Positions 49,757 through 57,474 of a stretch of 64,000 nucleotides of DNA are shown here, one piece after another (within the stretch, counting starts at the first letter, position 1; each line of letters opens with the position of its first letter). Where the stretch lies: NCBI RefSeq assembly GCF_041906005.1, contig NZ_JAYRJY010000001.1, positions 2,046,001-2,110,000 on the forward strand. Reading direction: 5' to 3'. The stretch is from Ferrovibrio sp041906005 (GTDB lineage Bacteria; Pseudomonadota; Alphaproteobacteria; Ferrovibrionales; Ferrovibrionaceae). The position numbers and the translations under genes are program-made. The notes under the pieces are model-generated. The model was given only the letters and a program-made list of their open reading frames with translations. It was not told where the DNA came from and ran no database searches.

Positions 49757-52503
49757 TCCGCTTCATGCTGGATGGCCGCGCGGTGGAGGCGCGGCCGGGC
49801 GAAAGCATCTGGCAGGTGGCCAAACGGCTGGGCACCGAGATTCCGCATCTGTGCTACACGCCGCAGCCCGGCTATCGCGCCGATGGCAATTGCCGCGCCT
49901 GCATGGTCGAGATCGCGGGCGAGCGCGTGCTGGCGCCGAGCTGCAAGCGCATGCCCACCGAAGGCATGCAGGTGAGCAGCGAGAGCGCACGGGCGAAACG
50001 CGCCCGTGAACTGGTCTTCGAATTGTTGCTGGCCGACCAGCCGCCGCGCGAGATGGCACATGACGCCGAGTCCAAATTCTGGCGCTGGGCGGAAAAGCTG
50101 GATATCGCGGCCAGCCGATTTCCGGCCCGCGATCACGCGCCGCCGCCGGATCGCAGCCATGTGGCGATGGCGGTGAATCTGGACGCCTGCATCCAGTGCA
50201 ATCTCTGTGTGCGCGCCTGTCGCGAGGTGCAGGGCAACGATGTGATCGGCATGGCCTTCCGCGGCCATCATTCCGAGATCGTGTTCGATCTGAAGGATCC
50301 GATGGGAAGTTCCACCTGCGTCGCCTGCGGTGAATGCGTGCAGGCCTGTCCCACCGGCGCATTGCTGCCTTCCGTGCTGGTGGATGAGCATAACAAGGGT
50401 GTGGCGAAAGCGACGGAACAGGTCGACAGTCTCTGTCCCTTCTGCGGCGTGGGTTGCCAGCTCACCATGCATGTGAAGGACAACACTGTTCAGTATGTCA
50501 CCGGCCGCGACGGCCCGGCCAATCATGGCCGGCTCTGCGTCAAGGGCCGCTTTGGCATGGATTACGTGCGCCATCCGCATCGCCTGACCAAACCGCTGAT
50601 CCGTCGCGACGATGCCCCCAAGCATGGGGACTGCGTCGTCGATCCCGCGAATCCATGGACACATTTCCGCGAAGCGGGCTGGGATGAAGCGCTGGAACGC
50701 GCCGCCGCCGGCCTGGTGAACATCCGCGACACGCATGGCCCGCAAGCCCTGGCCGGCTTTGGTTCGGCCAAGGGCTCGAATGAAGAAGCCTATCTGTTCC
50801 AGAAGCTGGTGCGCACCGGTTTCGGCACCAACAATGTCGATCACTGCACGCGGCTCTGCCATGCCTCGTCGGTGGCGGCGCTGATGGAAGGCGTTGGCTC
50901 GGCCGCCGTCACTGCGCCCTTTGCCGCCGCCATGGATGCCGAGGTCATCATCGTGATCGGCGCCAATCCCACGGTGAACCATCCCGTCGCCGCCACCTTT
51001 ATCAAGAATGCGGTACGGCAGAGGGGTGCTAAGCTGGTGGTGATCGACCCGCGCGGCCAGGCATTGTCGCGCTACGCCGCCTACAATCTGAAATTCAAGC
51101 CCGGTTCGGATGTGGCGCTGCTCAATGCGATGCTCAACGTGATCGTCGCCGAGGGACTGGCCAATCCGGCTTATATCCAGCGTTTCGTCGATGGCTTCCC
51201 CGACCTGGAGCAGGCCGTGCAGGACGCCACGCCCGAGGCGATGGCGCCGCTCTGCGGCATCGCGCCTGATATCATCCGCGCCGTGGCCAGGCTTTATGCC
51301 ACGTCGAAAGCATCGTTGATCTTCTGGGGCATGGGCGTGTCGCAGCATGTGCATGGCACGGATAATGCCCGCTGCCTGATCGCGCTGGCGCTGATCAGCG
51401 GCCAGGTCGGCCGGCCCGGCACCGGACTGCATCCCCTGCGCGGCCAGAACAATGTTCAAGGGGCTTCAGATGCCGGCTTGATCCCCATGGTGCTGCCCGA
51501 TTACCAGTCGGTGGAGGATGCCGCCCGTCGCCAGGCTTTCGAGGCCGTGTGGGGCACCGCCATTGATCCCAAACGCGGCCTCACCGTGGTCGAGATCATG
51601 CATGCGGCGCTGCAGGGCGAGATCCGCGGCATGTATATCATGGGTGAGAATCCGGCGATGTCGGATCCCGATGTCGCCCATGCGCGTGCGGCGCTGGCCG
51701 GGCTCGATCACCTCGTGGTGCAGGATATCTTCCTCACCGAGACGGCTTTCCATGCCGATGTGGTGCTGCCGGCCTCGGCCTTCGCCGAAAAGACCGGCAG
51801 CTTCACCAATACCGACCGCCGGGTGCAGCTTGGCCGTGCCGCGCTCAAGCCGCCTGGCGAGGCCCGGCAGGATTGGGAACTGGTGCAGGCCATCGCCCAG
51901 CGCATGGGGCTGGGCTGGCAGTATGCGCATCCGAAAGAGGTCTATGCCGAGATGGCATCCCTGATGCCCTCATTGGCCGGCATCACCTGGGATCGGCTGG
52001 AATCGGAGGGCGCCGTCACCTATCCGCGCGGGCATGACATCATCTTCGGCGACGGCTTTCCCACGCAGGATGGTCGCGCGCGCATCGTGCCCACGAAAGT
52101 TTCGCCGCCAGCCGAATTGCCTGACGCCGACTATCCCATGGTGCTCACCACCGGCCGCCTGCTTGAACATTGGCATACCGGCGCGATGACGCGGCGCGCG
52201 ACGCATCTCGATGCGCTTGAGCCCGAGGCCACTGCATCGCTGCATCCGCGCGATCTGGTGAAACTGGGCGTGGCTGCCGGCGGGCGAATCCGCGTCTCCA
52301 CCCGGCGAGGCAGCATCGAACTGAAGGCCCGCGCTGATCGCGACGTCGCGGAAGGGCTGGTGTTCATTCCCTTCGCCTTCGCCGAAGCTGCGGCCAACCT
52401 GCTGACCAATCCGCAGCTCGATCCTTTCGGCAAGATCCCGGAATTCAAGTTCTGCGCAGCCCGTGTGGAGCCGGCAGCGGGAAGTGTCAGCGCGCCGGCT
52501 TGA
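49753..52503 (+). CDS. fdh1A: NAD-linked formate dehydrogenase alpha subunit (molybdo/tungsto-bis-MGD)
   Basis: Catalytic subunit oxidising formate to CO2. The 916 residues show an N-terminal [2Fe-2S] ferredoxin domain (Cys34, 47, 50, 64), two 4Fe-4S clusters (Cys146/149/152/156 and 189/192/195/199), and a further 4Fe-4S site with Cys228/231/235/262 in the molybdopterin domain. The metal ligand is Cys369 with His370 (TRLCHASSV), a cysteine type without selenium. The canonical His-Cys3 motif of NuoG is not seen between 90 and 130. No fdsC, fdsD or fdhD genes are nearby. The EamA gene on the opposite strand overlaps its end by 17 bp. Confidence 0.94.
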   Translation: MIRFMLDGRAVEARPGESIWQVAKRLGTEIPHLCYTPQPGYRADGNCRACMVEIAGERVLAPSCKRMPTEGMQVSSESARAKRARELVFELLLADQPPREMAHDAESKFWRWAEKLDIAASRFPARDHAPPPDRSHVAMAVNLDACIQCNLCVRACREVQGNDVIGMAFRGHHSEIVFDLKDPMGSSTCVACGECVQACPTGALLPSVLVDEHNKGVAKATEQVDSLCPFCGVGCQLTMHVKDNTVQYVTGRDGPANHGRLCVKGRFGMDYVRHPHRLTKPLIRRDDAPKHGDCVVDPANPWTHFREAGWDEALERAAAGLVNIRDTHGPQALAGFGSAKGSNEEAYLFQKLVRTGFGTNNVDHCTRLCHASSVAALMEGVGSAAVTAPFAAAMDAEVIIVIGANPTVNHPVAATFIKNAVRQRGAKLVVIDPRGQALSRYAAYNLKFKPGSDVALLNAMLNVIVAEGLANPAYIQRFVDGFPDLEQAVQDATPEAMAPLCGIAPDIIRAVARLYATSKASLIFWGMGVSQHVHGTDNARCLIALALISGQVGRPGTGLHPLRGQNNVQGASDAGLIPMVLPDYQSVEDAARRQAFEAVWGTAIDPKRGLTVVEIMHAALQGEIRGMYIMGENPAMSDPDVAHARAALAGLDHLVVQDIFLTETAFHADVVLPASAFAEKTGSFTNTDRRVQLGRAALKPPGEARQDWELVQAIAQRMGLGWQYAHPKEVYAEMASLMPSLAGITWDRLESEGAVTYPRGHDIIFGDGFPTQDGRARIVPTKVSPPAELPDADYPMVLTTGRLLEHWHTGAMTRRATHLDALEPEATASLHPRDLVKLGVAAGGRIRVSTRRGSIELKARADRDVAEGLVFIPFAFAEAAANLLTNPQLDPFGKIPEFKFCAARVEPAAGSVSAPA

Positions 52504-53398
52504 GGATCAGACCCAAAGCGGCTGCCACCAGCGCCAGCGCGGCGAATTCCGGCCATTGCGGCTGCTCACCCAGCATCCACATCGACGAGAACACGCCCAC
52601 CACCGGGATCATCAGCGTCGATAGCCCGCTGATGCCGGCGGGCAGGATGCGCACCAGCGTGTTCCAGGCCCAGTAGCAGAACACGAAGCAGATCGAGGCA
52701 TTGTAGATCACCGCGCCCCAGGCGATGCCGGAATAGGCGGTCCAGCGGTCGGCTTCCAGCACGGGGGCCATCAGGAAGATCGGGATGCCGCCCAGCACCA
52801 TCTGCCAGCCCACGAAGGGCACGGCCGCCATCGGCACCAGCCACAGCTTGGTCAGTAGCGTGCCGATGGCCCAGCACACGGCGGCCGCTAGCACCAAAGC
52901 CACGCCCAGCGGTGCACTTGCCATGGCATGCCATTCGCCACCCACCAGCACGATCAGGCCGCTCAGGCCGATGGCAAGGCCGGCAAGTTTCCAACCGGTC
53001 AGGCGTTCGTGCAGCCACACCACGCTCATCGGCACCAGCCACAAAGGCATGGTGAAGGCCAGGATCGTCGTGCGTCCGGCCGGCAGCATTGAGAGGCCGT
53101 AAAGCACAAAGACATTCCAGCCCGCGATGTTGAACAGGCTGATCGCCGTCAGCTTCCACAGATAGCGGCGTGGGATGCCCAGCGGCATGCGTTTCCAGAT
53201 GGCGATGGCAAACAGGCCCAAGGCACCGCCGCCCAGGCAGAAGGCGCGAAAGGTGAAGACCGGAATCTCGTTCAGCGCCAGCTTCATGATCGGCCAGTTG
53301 ACGCCCCAGAACAGGGTCAACAATGCCAGCAGGATCATCGAATAGGCGGAAATGCCGTGATGCGGCGGGGCGGGGGCTGCCGCGGAGGTGTCTGTCAT
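52487..53398 (-). CDS. EamA/DMT family transporter
   Basis: The 303-residue protein has 10 hydrophobic helices in two repeats: LLALLTLFWGVNWPIMKLALNEIP at the start and GWQMVLGGIPIFLMAPVLEA later. The conserved EamA motif FWGVNWP is in helix 1. Start at 53398 (MTDTSAAAPAPP) because the upstream frame overlaps the next gene's promoter. It converges on fdh1A with a 17-bp overlap. Substrate unknown. Confidence 0.9.
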   Translation of the reverse strand: MTDTSAAAPAPPHHGISAYSMILLALLTLFWGVNWPIMKLALNEIPVFTFRAFCLGGGALGLFAIAIWKRMPLGIPRRYLWKLTAISLFNIAGWNVFVLYGLSMLPAGRTTILAFTMPLWLVPMSVVWLHERLTGWKLAGLAIGLSGLIVLVGGEWHAMASAPLGVALVLAAAVCWAIGTLLTKLWLVPMAAVPFVGWQMVLGGIPIFLMAPVLEADRWTAYSGIAWGAVIYNASICFVFCYWAWNTLVRILPAGISGLSTLMIPVVGVFSSMWMLGEQPQWPEFAALALVAAALGLILKPAR

Positions 53399-53519
53399 CA
53401 GGGGGCGCTTCCGTTCGTGTGCTGATAATTTAACGCAGGGACTGGGATAGGCAATCGGCTTGTTGTTGCACCAATTTGATTGGTATGAATCCAAAAACAG
53501 TAAACCTATGGGGGCATGT

Positions 53520-54290
53520 ATGCGGCGTTCGATCTTGGGGCTGGCAGCCATGCTGGCTGCCGGCTGGATTCCGCCTGGATGGGCGCAGCCGAAATGGGCC
53601 ATCGGCCAGACGTACAGCGGCAATATCGACATCGGCGGCGTGCAGATGCCGCTTCCGGCGGGAGAGTGGACGGTATCCGGCTTTCAGGCTTCCACCAATC
53701 TGACGCGGACGGACGGCACGGTTCCCGGCGCTTCAATGGTTGTCACACTTGCGCAACTGACGGGGAGCGCCGTTCGTGGATACACGGTGTTTGTCTATAA
53801 CGAACGCTCCATGAGCAGTGGCTGGAACGTTCCGGATGCCAAGACTTGCCGGCGCACTGAAATACATCACGCCAAGGTCATCCGTGATGTGCAGCTCAGC
53901 AAAAGCTGTGAGTATGTGAATCACATCATATATACCGTCAGCGCCACGTCGGCACAGTGGTGGAAAGACACCATCGATTTTGCGCGCAGCCGCGCCATTG
54001 TCATGCCGCCAGTGACAATTGCCAGCGGCATCGTCGTGTCTGATCGCGCGAATTTCGTTTCCGCCCTTTATCACTTCAATCCAGCCTTAAAAGGCTTTCC
54101 AGCGCCAAATAATACGGTCTGGGCAAGCAGTGACTGGAACGTGATGAATGTTGCCGAGGACGAAAGGAAGAAAGCCTTCGTTCAGTCGGTCATCGACTGG
54201 ACGGAGAAAAGCCGTCCGGCGGTTGAAGCCGGCCTTGCCGGGAAACTGAAAAAGGGCGAGGGGCTCGACTGGCCGGCCGCGATGCAGTGA
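53520..54290 (+). CDS. Secreted protein of unknown family
   Basis: The protein is 256 residues with a signal peptide MRRSILGLAAMLAAGWIPPG, cleaved probably after WAQ. Mature part is a mostly beta-like chain with GEWTVSGFQASTNLTR, VFVYNERSM, a cysteine at KTCRRTEIHH and one at SKSCEYVNH (a possible disulfide), and DRANFVSALYHFNPALKG. I do not recognise a family. It has more A and T than most neighbours. The ATG at 53520 has GGGGG just upstream; a start at 53508 is an alternative. It converges on arsC, 5 bp away. Confidence 0.75.
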   Translation: MRRSILGLAAMLAAGWIPPGWAQPKWAIGQTYSGNIDIGGVQMPLPAGEWTVSGFQASTNLTRTDGTVPGASMVVTLAQLTGSAVRGYTVFVYNERSMSSGWNVPDAKTCRRTEIHHAKVIRDVQLSKSCEYVNHIIYTVSATSAQWWKDTIDFARSRAIVMPPVTIASGIVVSDRANFVSALYHFNPALKGFPAPNNTVWASSDWNVMNVAEDERKKAFVQSVIDWTEKSRPAVEAGLAGKLKKGEGLDWPAAMQ

Positions 54291-54295
54291 CCGGG

Positions 54296-54637
54296 CTACA
54301 GGATTTCCAGTACCTTCTCAGGCGGGCGGCCCAGCACGGCGCGGCCCTTATGCACGAAGATCGGCCGTTCCAGCGCTTCCGGATGCGCGGCGATGCCCTT
54401 GATCAGCGTCGCCTCGTCGGCCGTTGGGTCGATGCCGGCCTCGGCAGCTTCCTTTTTGCGCAGCACGGCGCTGGCCGGCAGCTTCAGCAGGCCGAGCAGG
54501 GTCTTGAGCGCTGCGGCATCGGGCGGGGTCTTCAGGTATTCCACGATCCGCGGTTCGATGCCGCTGGCCTGCAGGATCGCCAGGGCCTGGCGCGATTTGG
54601 AGCAGCGCGGATTGTGATACAGCGTGGGTCCGATCAT
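54296..54637 (-). CDS. arsC: ArsC-family arsenate reductase
   Basis: The 113-residue protein has the ArsC fold: LYHNPRCSKSRQALAIL with Cys12 and the CX3R-type anion loop, then EYLKTPPDAAALKTLLGLL, and PIFVHKGRAVLGRPPEKV near the C-terminus with the conserved Arg. It uses glutaredoxin to reduce arsenate, or another role for the ArsC-like family. The start at 54637 has GGAG upstream. No ars operon genes are next to it, and the ArsR at 5847 is far away and not metal-type. Confidence 0.9.
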   Translation of the reverse strand: MIGPTLYHNPRCSKSRQALAILQASGIEPRIVEYLKTPPDAAALKTLLGLLKLPASAVLRKKEAAEAGIDPTADEATLIKGIAAHPEALERPIFVHKGRAVLGRPPEKVLEIL

Positions 54638-54759
54638 GGCGGGCTCCGTCATTTGGGGCGGCAGTGTCGTCATTCTGCCAAGAAGTTCCATGAAGATGGA
54701 TACTTAGTCGCATCCGGGAAGAGTTGCAATTTGATGACCGGGGTATAAATAGGAAAGCC

Positions 54760-55581
54760 ATGGCCGCCCATTGGACCCTGAACGACCTGCCCTGGACCAG
54801 TTTCGACCCCTCGAAGGTCGATCCTGAGCTGTTGCGCGCAGTCAAGGCCGCGGCCCTGGTCGAACATAACGCCGACGATTACGTCACCTATCTGTGCAAC
54901 GTCTTCGCCGACGACCCCGAATTCTGTGCCGTGGTGCGGCAATGGGGCGTCGAGGAGGTGCAGCACGGCCAGGCGCTGGCCCGCTGGGCCCAGATCGCCG
55001 ACCCGGATTTCGACCCCGCTCTGGCGCTGAAGCGCTTCACCGAGCATTACCGCCTGCCGCTGGAGGCCACGGCCTCCGTGCGCGGCAGCCGCAACGGCGA
55101 ACTGGTGGCGCGCTGCGTGGTGGAATGTGGCACCTCCAGTTTCTACAGCGCGATCCGCGATGCCACCGACGAGCCGCTGCTGAAGCTGATCGCGGCCAAG
55201 ATCGCCGCCGACGAATTCCGGCATTTCAAGCTGTTCTACGAACACCTGCAGCGCTATCAACGTAATCAGCCGCTGGGCAAACTCAGCCGCCTGCGCGTCG
55301 CTCTGGGGCGCATGCAGGAAGCCAGCGACGACGAGCTCGCCATGGCCTACTGGTGCGGCAATGGTTGCCAGGGCGAATATGATCGCGCGAAACAGAGCGC
55401 GGCCTATGAGCTGCGCGCCAGCGCGGTCTATCGCTTCGGTCATATCCAGCGTGGATTGGCCATGGCCTTCAAGGCCTGCGACCTGAATCCCCAGGGCTGG
55501 TTCAGCCGCTGGTTTGGTGCCCTGGCCTGGCGCATGCTGCAATGGCGCCAGCGCCGCCTGGCCTCTATCGCCGCGGCATAA
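54760..55581 (+). CDS. Ferritin-like di-iron domain protein
   Basis: The 273-residue protein is helical; VEEVQHGQALARWA and AADEFRHFKLFYEHL contain two E-x-x-H metal pairs typical of ferritin-like di-iron proteins, with other Glu residues at about 35 and 120. It resembles rubrerythrin-like or acyl-ACP-oxygenase-type relatives. The start at 54760 has AGGAAAG; a TATAAA (54744-54749) lies only 11 bp upstream, so the mRNA may have a very short leader. It diverges from arsC. The substrate or role is unknown. Confidence 0.82.
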   Translation: MAAHWTLNDLPWTSFDPSKVDPELLRAVKAAALVEHNADDYVTYLCNVFADDPEFCAVVRQWGVEEVQHGQALARWAQIADPDFDPALALKRFTEHYRLPLEATASVRGSRNGELVARCVVECGTSSFYSAIRDATDEPLLKLIAAKIAADEFRHFKLFYEHLQRYQRNQPLGKLSRLRVALGRMQEASDDELAMAYWCGNGCQGEYDRAKQSAAYELRASAVYRFGHIQRGLAMAFKACDLNPQGWFSRWFGALAWRMLQWRQRRLASIAAA

Positions 55582-55666
55582 GGCAGCGGCCAACCGCAAC
55601 CGACTTTTTGCCGTATCCGCCGGCTCCGGCCTTGCGCATTCCGCCGGGCGGGCTACCGTTGCTTGC

Positions 55667-56161
55667 ATGGGGCAGGAAATACCGGGGGCTCATCGTCACA
55701 TTACGCCAGTGGCCGAGGCGGATCTCGATCCGCAATTGCAATGGCTGCTGCAGTATTGGGCGGGTAAACGCGCAAGCCGGCGCTTTGCCTCGCGAACTGA
55801 TATCGATCCGCTGGAACTCAAGCCGCTGCTCGGCCACATCCTGATGGTGGATGTGGTGCCGCAATCCGATAGCGCGCCGCCCCGTTTCCGTTATCGCCTG
55901 TTCGGTACCGAATTCGTTTTCTATCACGGTGGCGACCTGACCGGGCATTGGCTGGACGAGATTGCCAATCGCGAATTCCGCGACGAGTTGCTGGATCTAT
56001 ATCGTGCCGTGGTCAGCGAGGGCGAGATGCGCACCTTGTCCTATGATTACGTGGTCGACAGCCGCAGGCACCGTTTCCAGGCCGTGCTGCTGCCGTTGTC
56101 CAGCGATGGCGCAGACGTCGATATCGTGCTCGGGTGTGGCGTGCGCGTTGCGGTGGTCTGA
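55667..56161 (+). CDS. PAS_5 family protein (second copy)
   Basis: The 164-residue protein is a PAS_5 paralog of the one at 44072: YWAGKRASRRFASRTDIDPLELKPLLGHILMVDVV and FRYRLFGTEFVFYHGGDLTGHWLDEI, then YDYVVDSRRHRFQAVLLPLS. No output domain. The start at 55667 (MGQEIPGAHRH) gives the normal length; an extension upstream overlaps the ferritin-like gene. It is 85 bp after the ferritin-like gene on the same strand. Confidence 0.85.
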   Translation: MGQEIPGAHRHITPVAEADLDPQLQWLLQYWAGKRASRRFASRTDIDPLELKPLLGHILMVDVVPQSDSAPPRFRYRLFGTEFVFYHGGDLTGHWLDEIANREFRDELLDLYRAVVSEGEMRTLSYDYVVDSRRHRFQAVLLPLSSDGADVDIVLGCGVRVAVV

Positions 56162-56164
56162 GCT

Positions 56165-56962
56165 TTAAGCGGCCATGGCGTGTTCGTCGATCCAGTCGGC
56201 GATCATGGCATTCACCTCATCTTCCTTCGGCTCGCCGAAAATGAAGTGGCTCAGGTCCGGCACCTCGCGGAAGACCGCGCGGCCGGAATATTGTCGGGCC
56301 ACGCTGCGGCAGGTGACGGCAGGCGTCACCTTGTCATCGCTGCCGGCCAGCACCAGCATGGGGATCTGCACGCGATGGGCACTGACATGGGTGGCGGCAT
56401 GCCAGTCCAGCCACCAGGTCAGCGTCTCGAACAGCACGCGACCCGATTCCGGCACCAGGCGGGCGAAACTGTCGCGCCGCAGGGCAGGCGGAATACGGTC
56501 CATCGAATAATGTTCGGCCAGTTGATAATCGGGCGGCAATGCCTTGCTGCGCAGGTTGCCGGTTTTCAGCAGCAGGCCAATGGCGCCGCCTATTTCCGCC
56601 ATACTGTGCGGCAGCGTTCCCCAGGCCGCCACCGGCGCCAGCAGCACGGCGGCCCGGGCCAGATTGCGCGCGGCCAGTTGCTGCGCCAGTAGGCCGCCCA
56701 GCGAATGGCCCACCAACACCGGCGGTGGGCTGCCGCCCTGCATCAGGCGCGCGATCTCGGCTTCCAGGAAACGGCGATAATCGTCCACGCCCTGGCGATG
56801 CAGGTCGGGGTGCGGTGGCTGGCCGGCGAATTCCGCGTCATGGAAGGGCAGGTCGGGCGCATGGGTTTTCCAGCCACGGCGATTGAGCTCGCCGCGCAGC
56901 CGTTCGAACACCCAGCCGCCGGCAAAGGCGCCATGCAGCAGCAGGATATCGCCCTTGCTCAT
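56165..56962 (-). CDS. Alpha/beta hydrolase
   Basis: The 265-residue protein has ILLLHGAFAGGWVFERL (oxyanion HGAFAGG), the nucleophile Ser in VGHSLGGLLAQQL at about 86, the Asp in AGSDDKVTP, and the His in VPDLSHFIFGE. It is the usual serine hydrolase set. It is downstream of rppH on the minus strand (18 bp apart). Substrate unknown. Confidence 0.88.
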   Translation of the reverse strand: MSKGDILLLHGAFAGGWVFERLRGELNRRGWKTHAPDLPFHDAEFAGQPPHPDLHRQGVDDYRRFLEAEIARLMQGGSPPPVLVGHSLGGLLAQQLAARNLARAAVLLAPVAAWGTLPHSMAEIGGAIGLLLKTGNLRSKALPPDYQLAEHYSMDRIPPALRRDSFARLVPESGRVLFETLTWWLDWHAATHVSAHRVQIPMLVLAGSDDKVTPAVTCRSVARQYSGRAVFREVPDLSHFIFGEPKEDEVNAMIADWIDEHAMAA

Positions 56963-56980
56963 AACGCCATCCTTCCGGCT

Positions 56981-57466
56981 TCAACTGCGAACGCGGTCGG
57001 CGAATTCGGCGACGATCAGTTCATAGATCGGTCGCTTGAACGGCACGATCAGGTCGGGCAATTGCCGGAAAGGCAGCCAGCGCCATTCCTTGAATTCGGG
57101 ATGCGGCGTTTCGATATTGATGTCGCTGTCGCGGCCCTTGAAACGCGCGAGATACCATTTCTGCCGCTGGCCGCGATAACGGCCCTTCCACACCTTGTCG
57201 GCCAGGTCGGCCGGCAAGTCATAGGACAGCCAGCCGCGGCTTTCGGCGATCACCTCGGCCAGCTTGGCAGGCACGCCGATCTCTTCTTCCATTTCGCGCA
57301 GGGCCGCCTGCAGCGGGTCTTCGCCGGGGTCGATGCCGCCTTGCGGCATCTGCCAGGCTTCCGCCGTCTGGTCGATGCGCTGGCCGACAAAAACCAGATC
57401 GTCGCGATTGAGCAGCGCAATCCCGACGCCTTCGCGATAGGGGCGCGCATCGGCGGCAGCACTCAT
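56981..57466 (-). CDS. rppH: RNA pyrophosphohydrolase (Nudix)
   Basis: Removes pyrophosphate from the 5' end of mRNA. The 161 residues show YREGVGIALLNRDDLVFVGQR at the N-terminus and the Nudix box GGIDPGEDPLQAALREMEEE (about 47-66) with IGV after. C-terminal half ends FRQLPDLIVPFKRPIYE. The start at 57466 (MSAAADARPYR) is chosen; a GTG at 57478 overlaps the previous stop (GTGA), and is an alternative. It belongs to the conserved run with yibQ-like, ctpA, envC. Confidence 0.95.
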   Translation of the reverse strand: MSAAADARPYREGVGIALLNRDDLVFVGQRIDQTAEAWQMPQGGIDPGEDPLQAALREMEEEIGVPAKLAEVIAESRGWLSYDLPADLADKVWKGRYRGQRQKWYLARFKGRDSDINIETPHPEFKEWRWLPFRQLPDLIVPFKRPIYELIVAEFADRVRS

Positions 57467-57474
57467 GGCAGGCT

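Noticed and set aside
49567..51459. 630-codon minus-strand frame opposite the formate dehydrogenase alpha gene
   Set aside because: Antisense to a gene with intact cofactor motifs; no recognisable domain.
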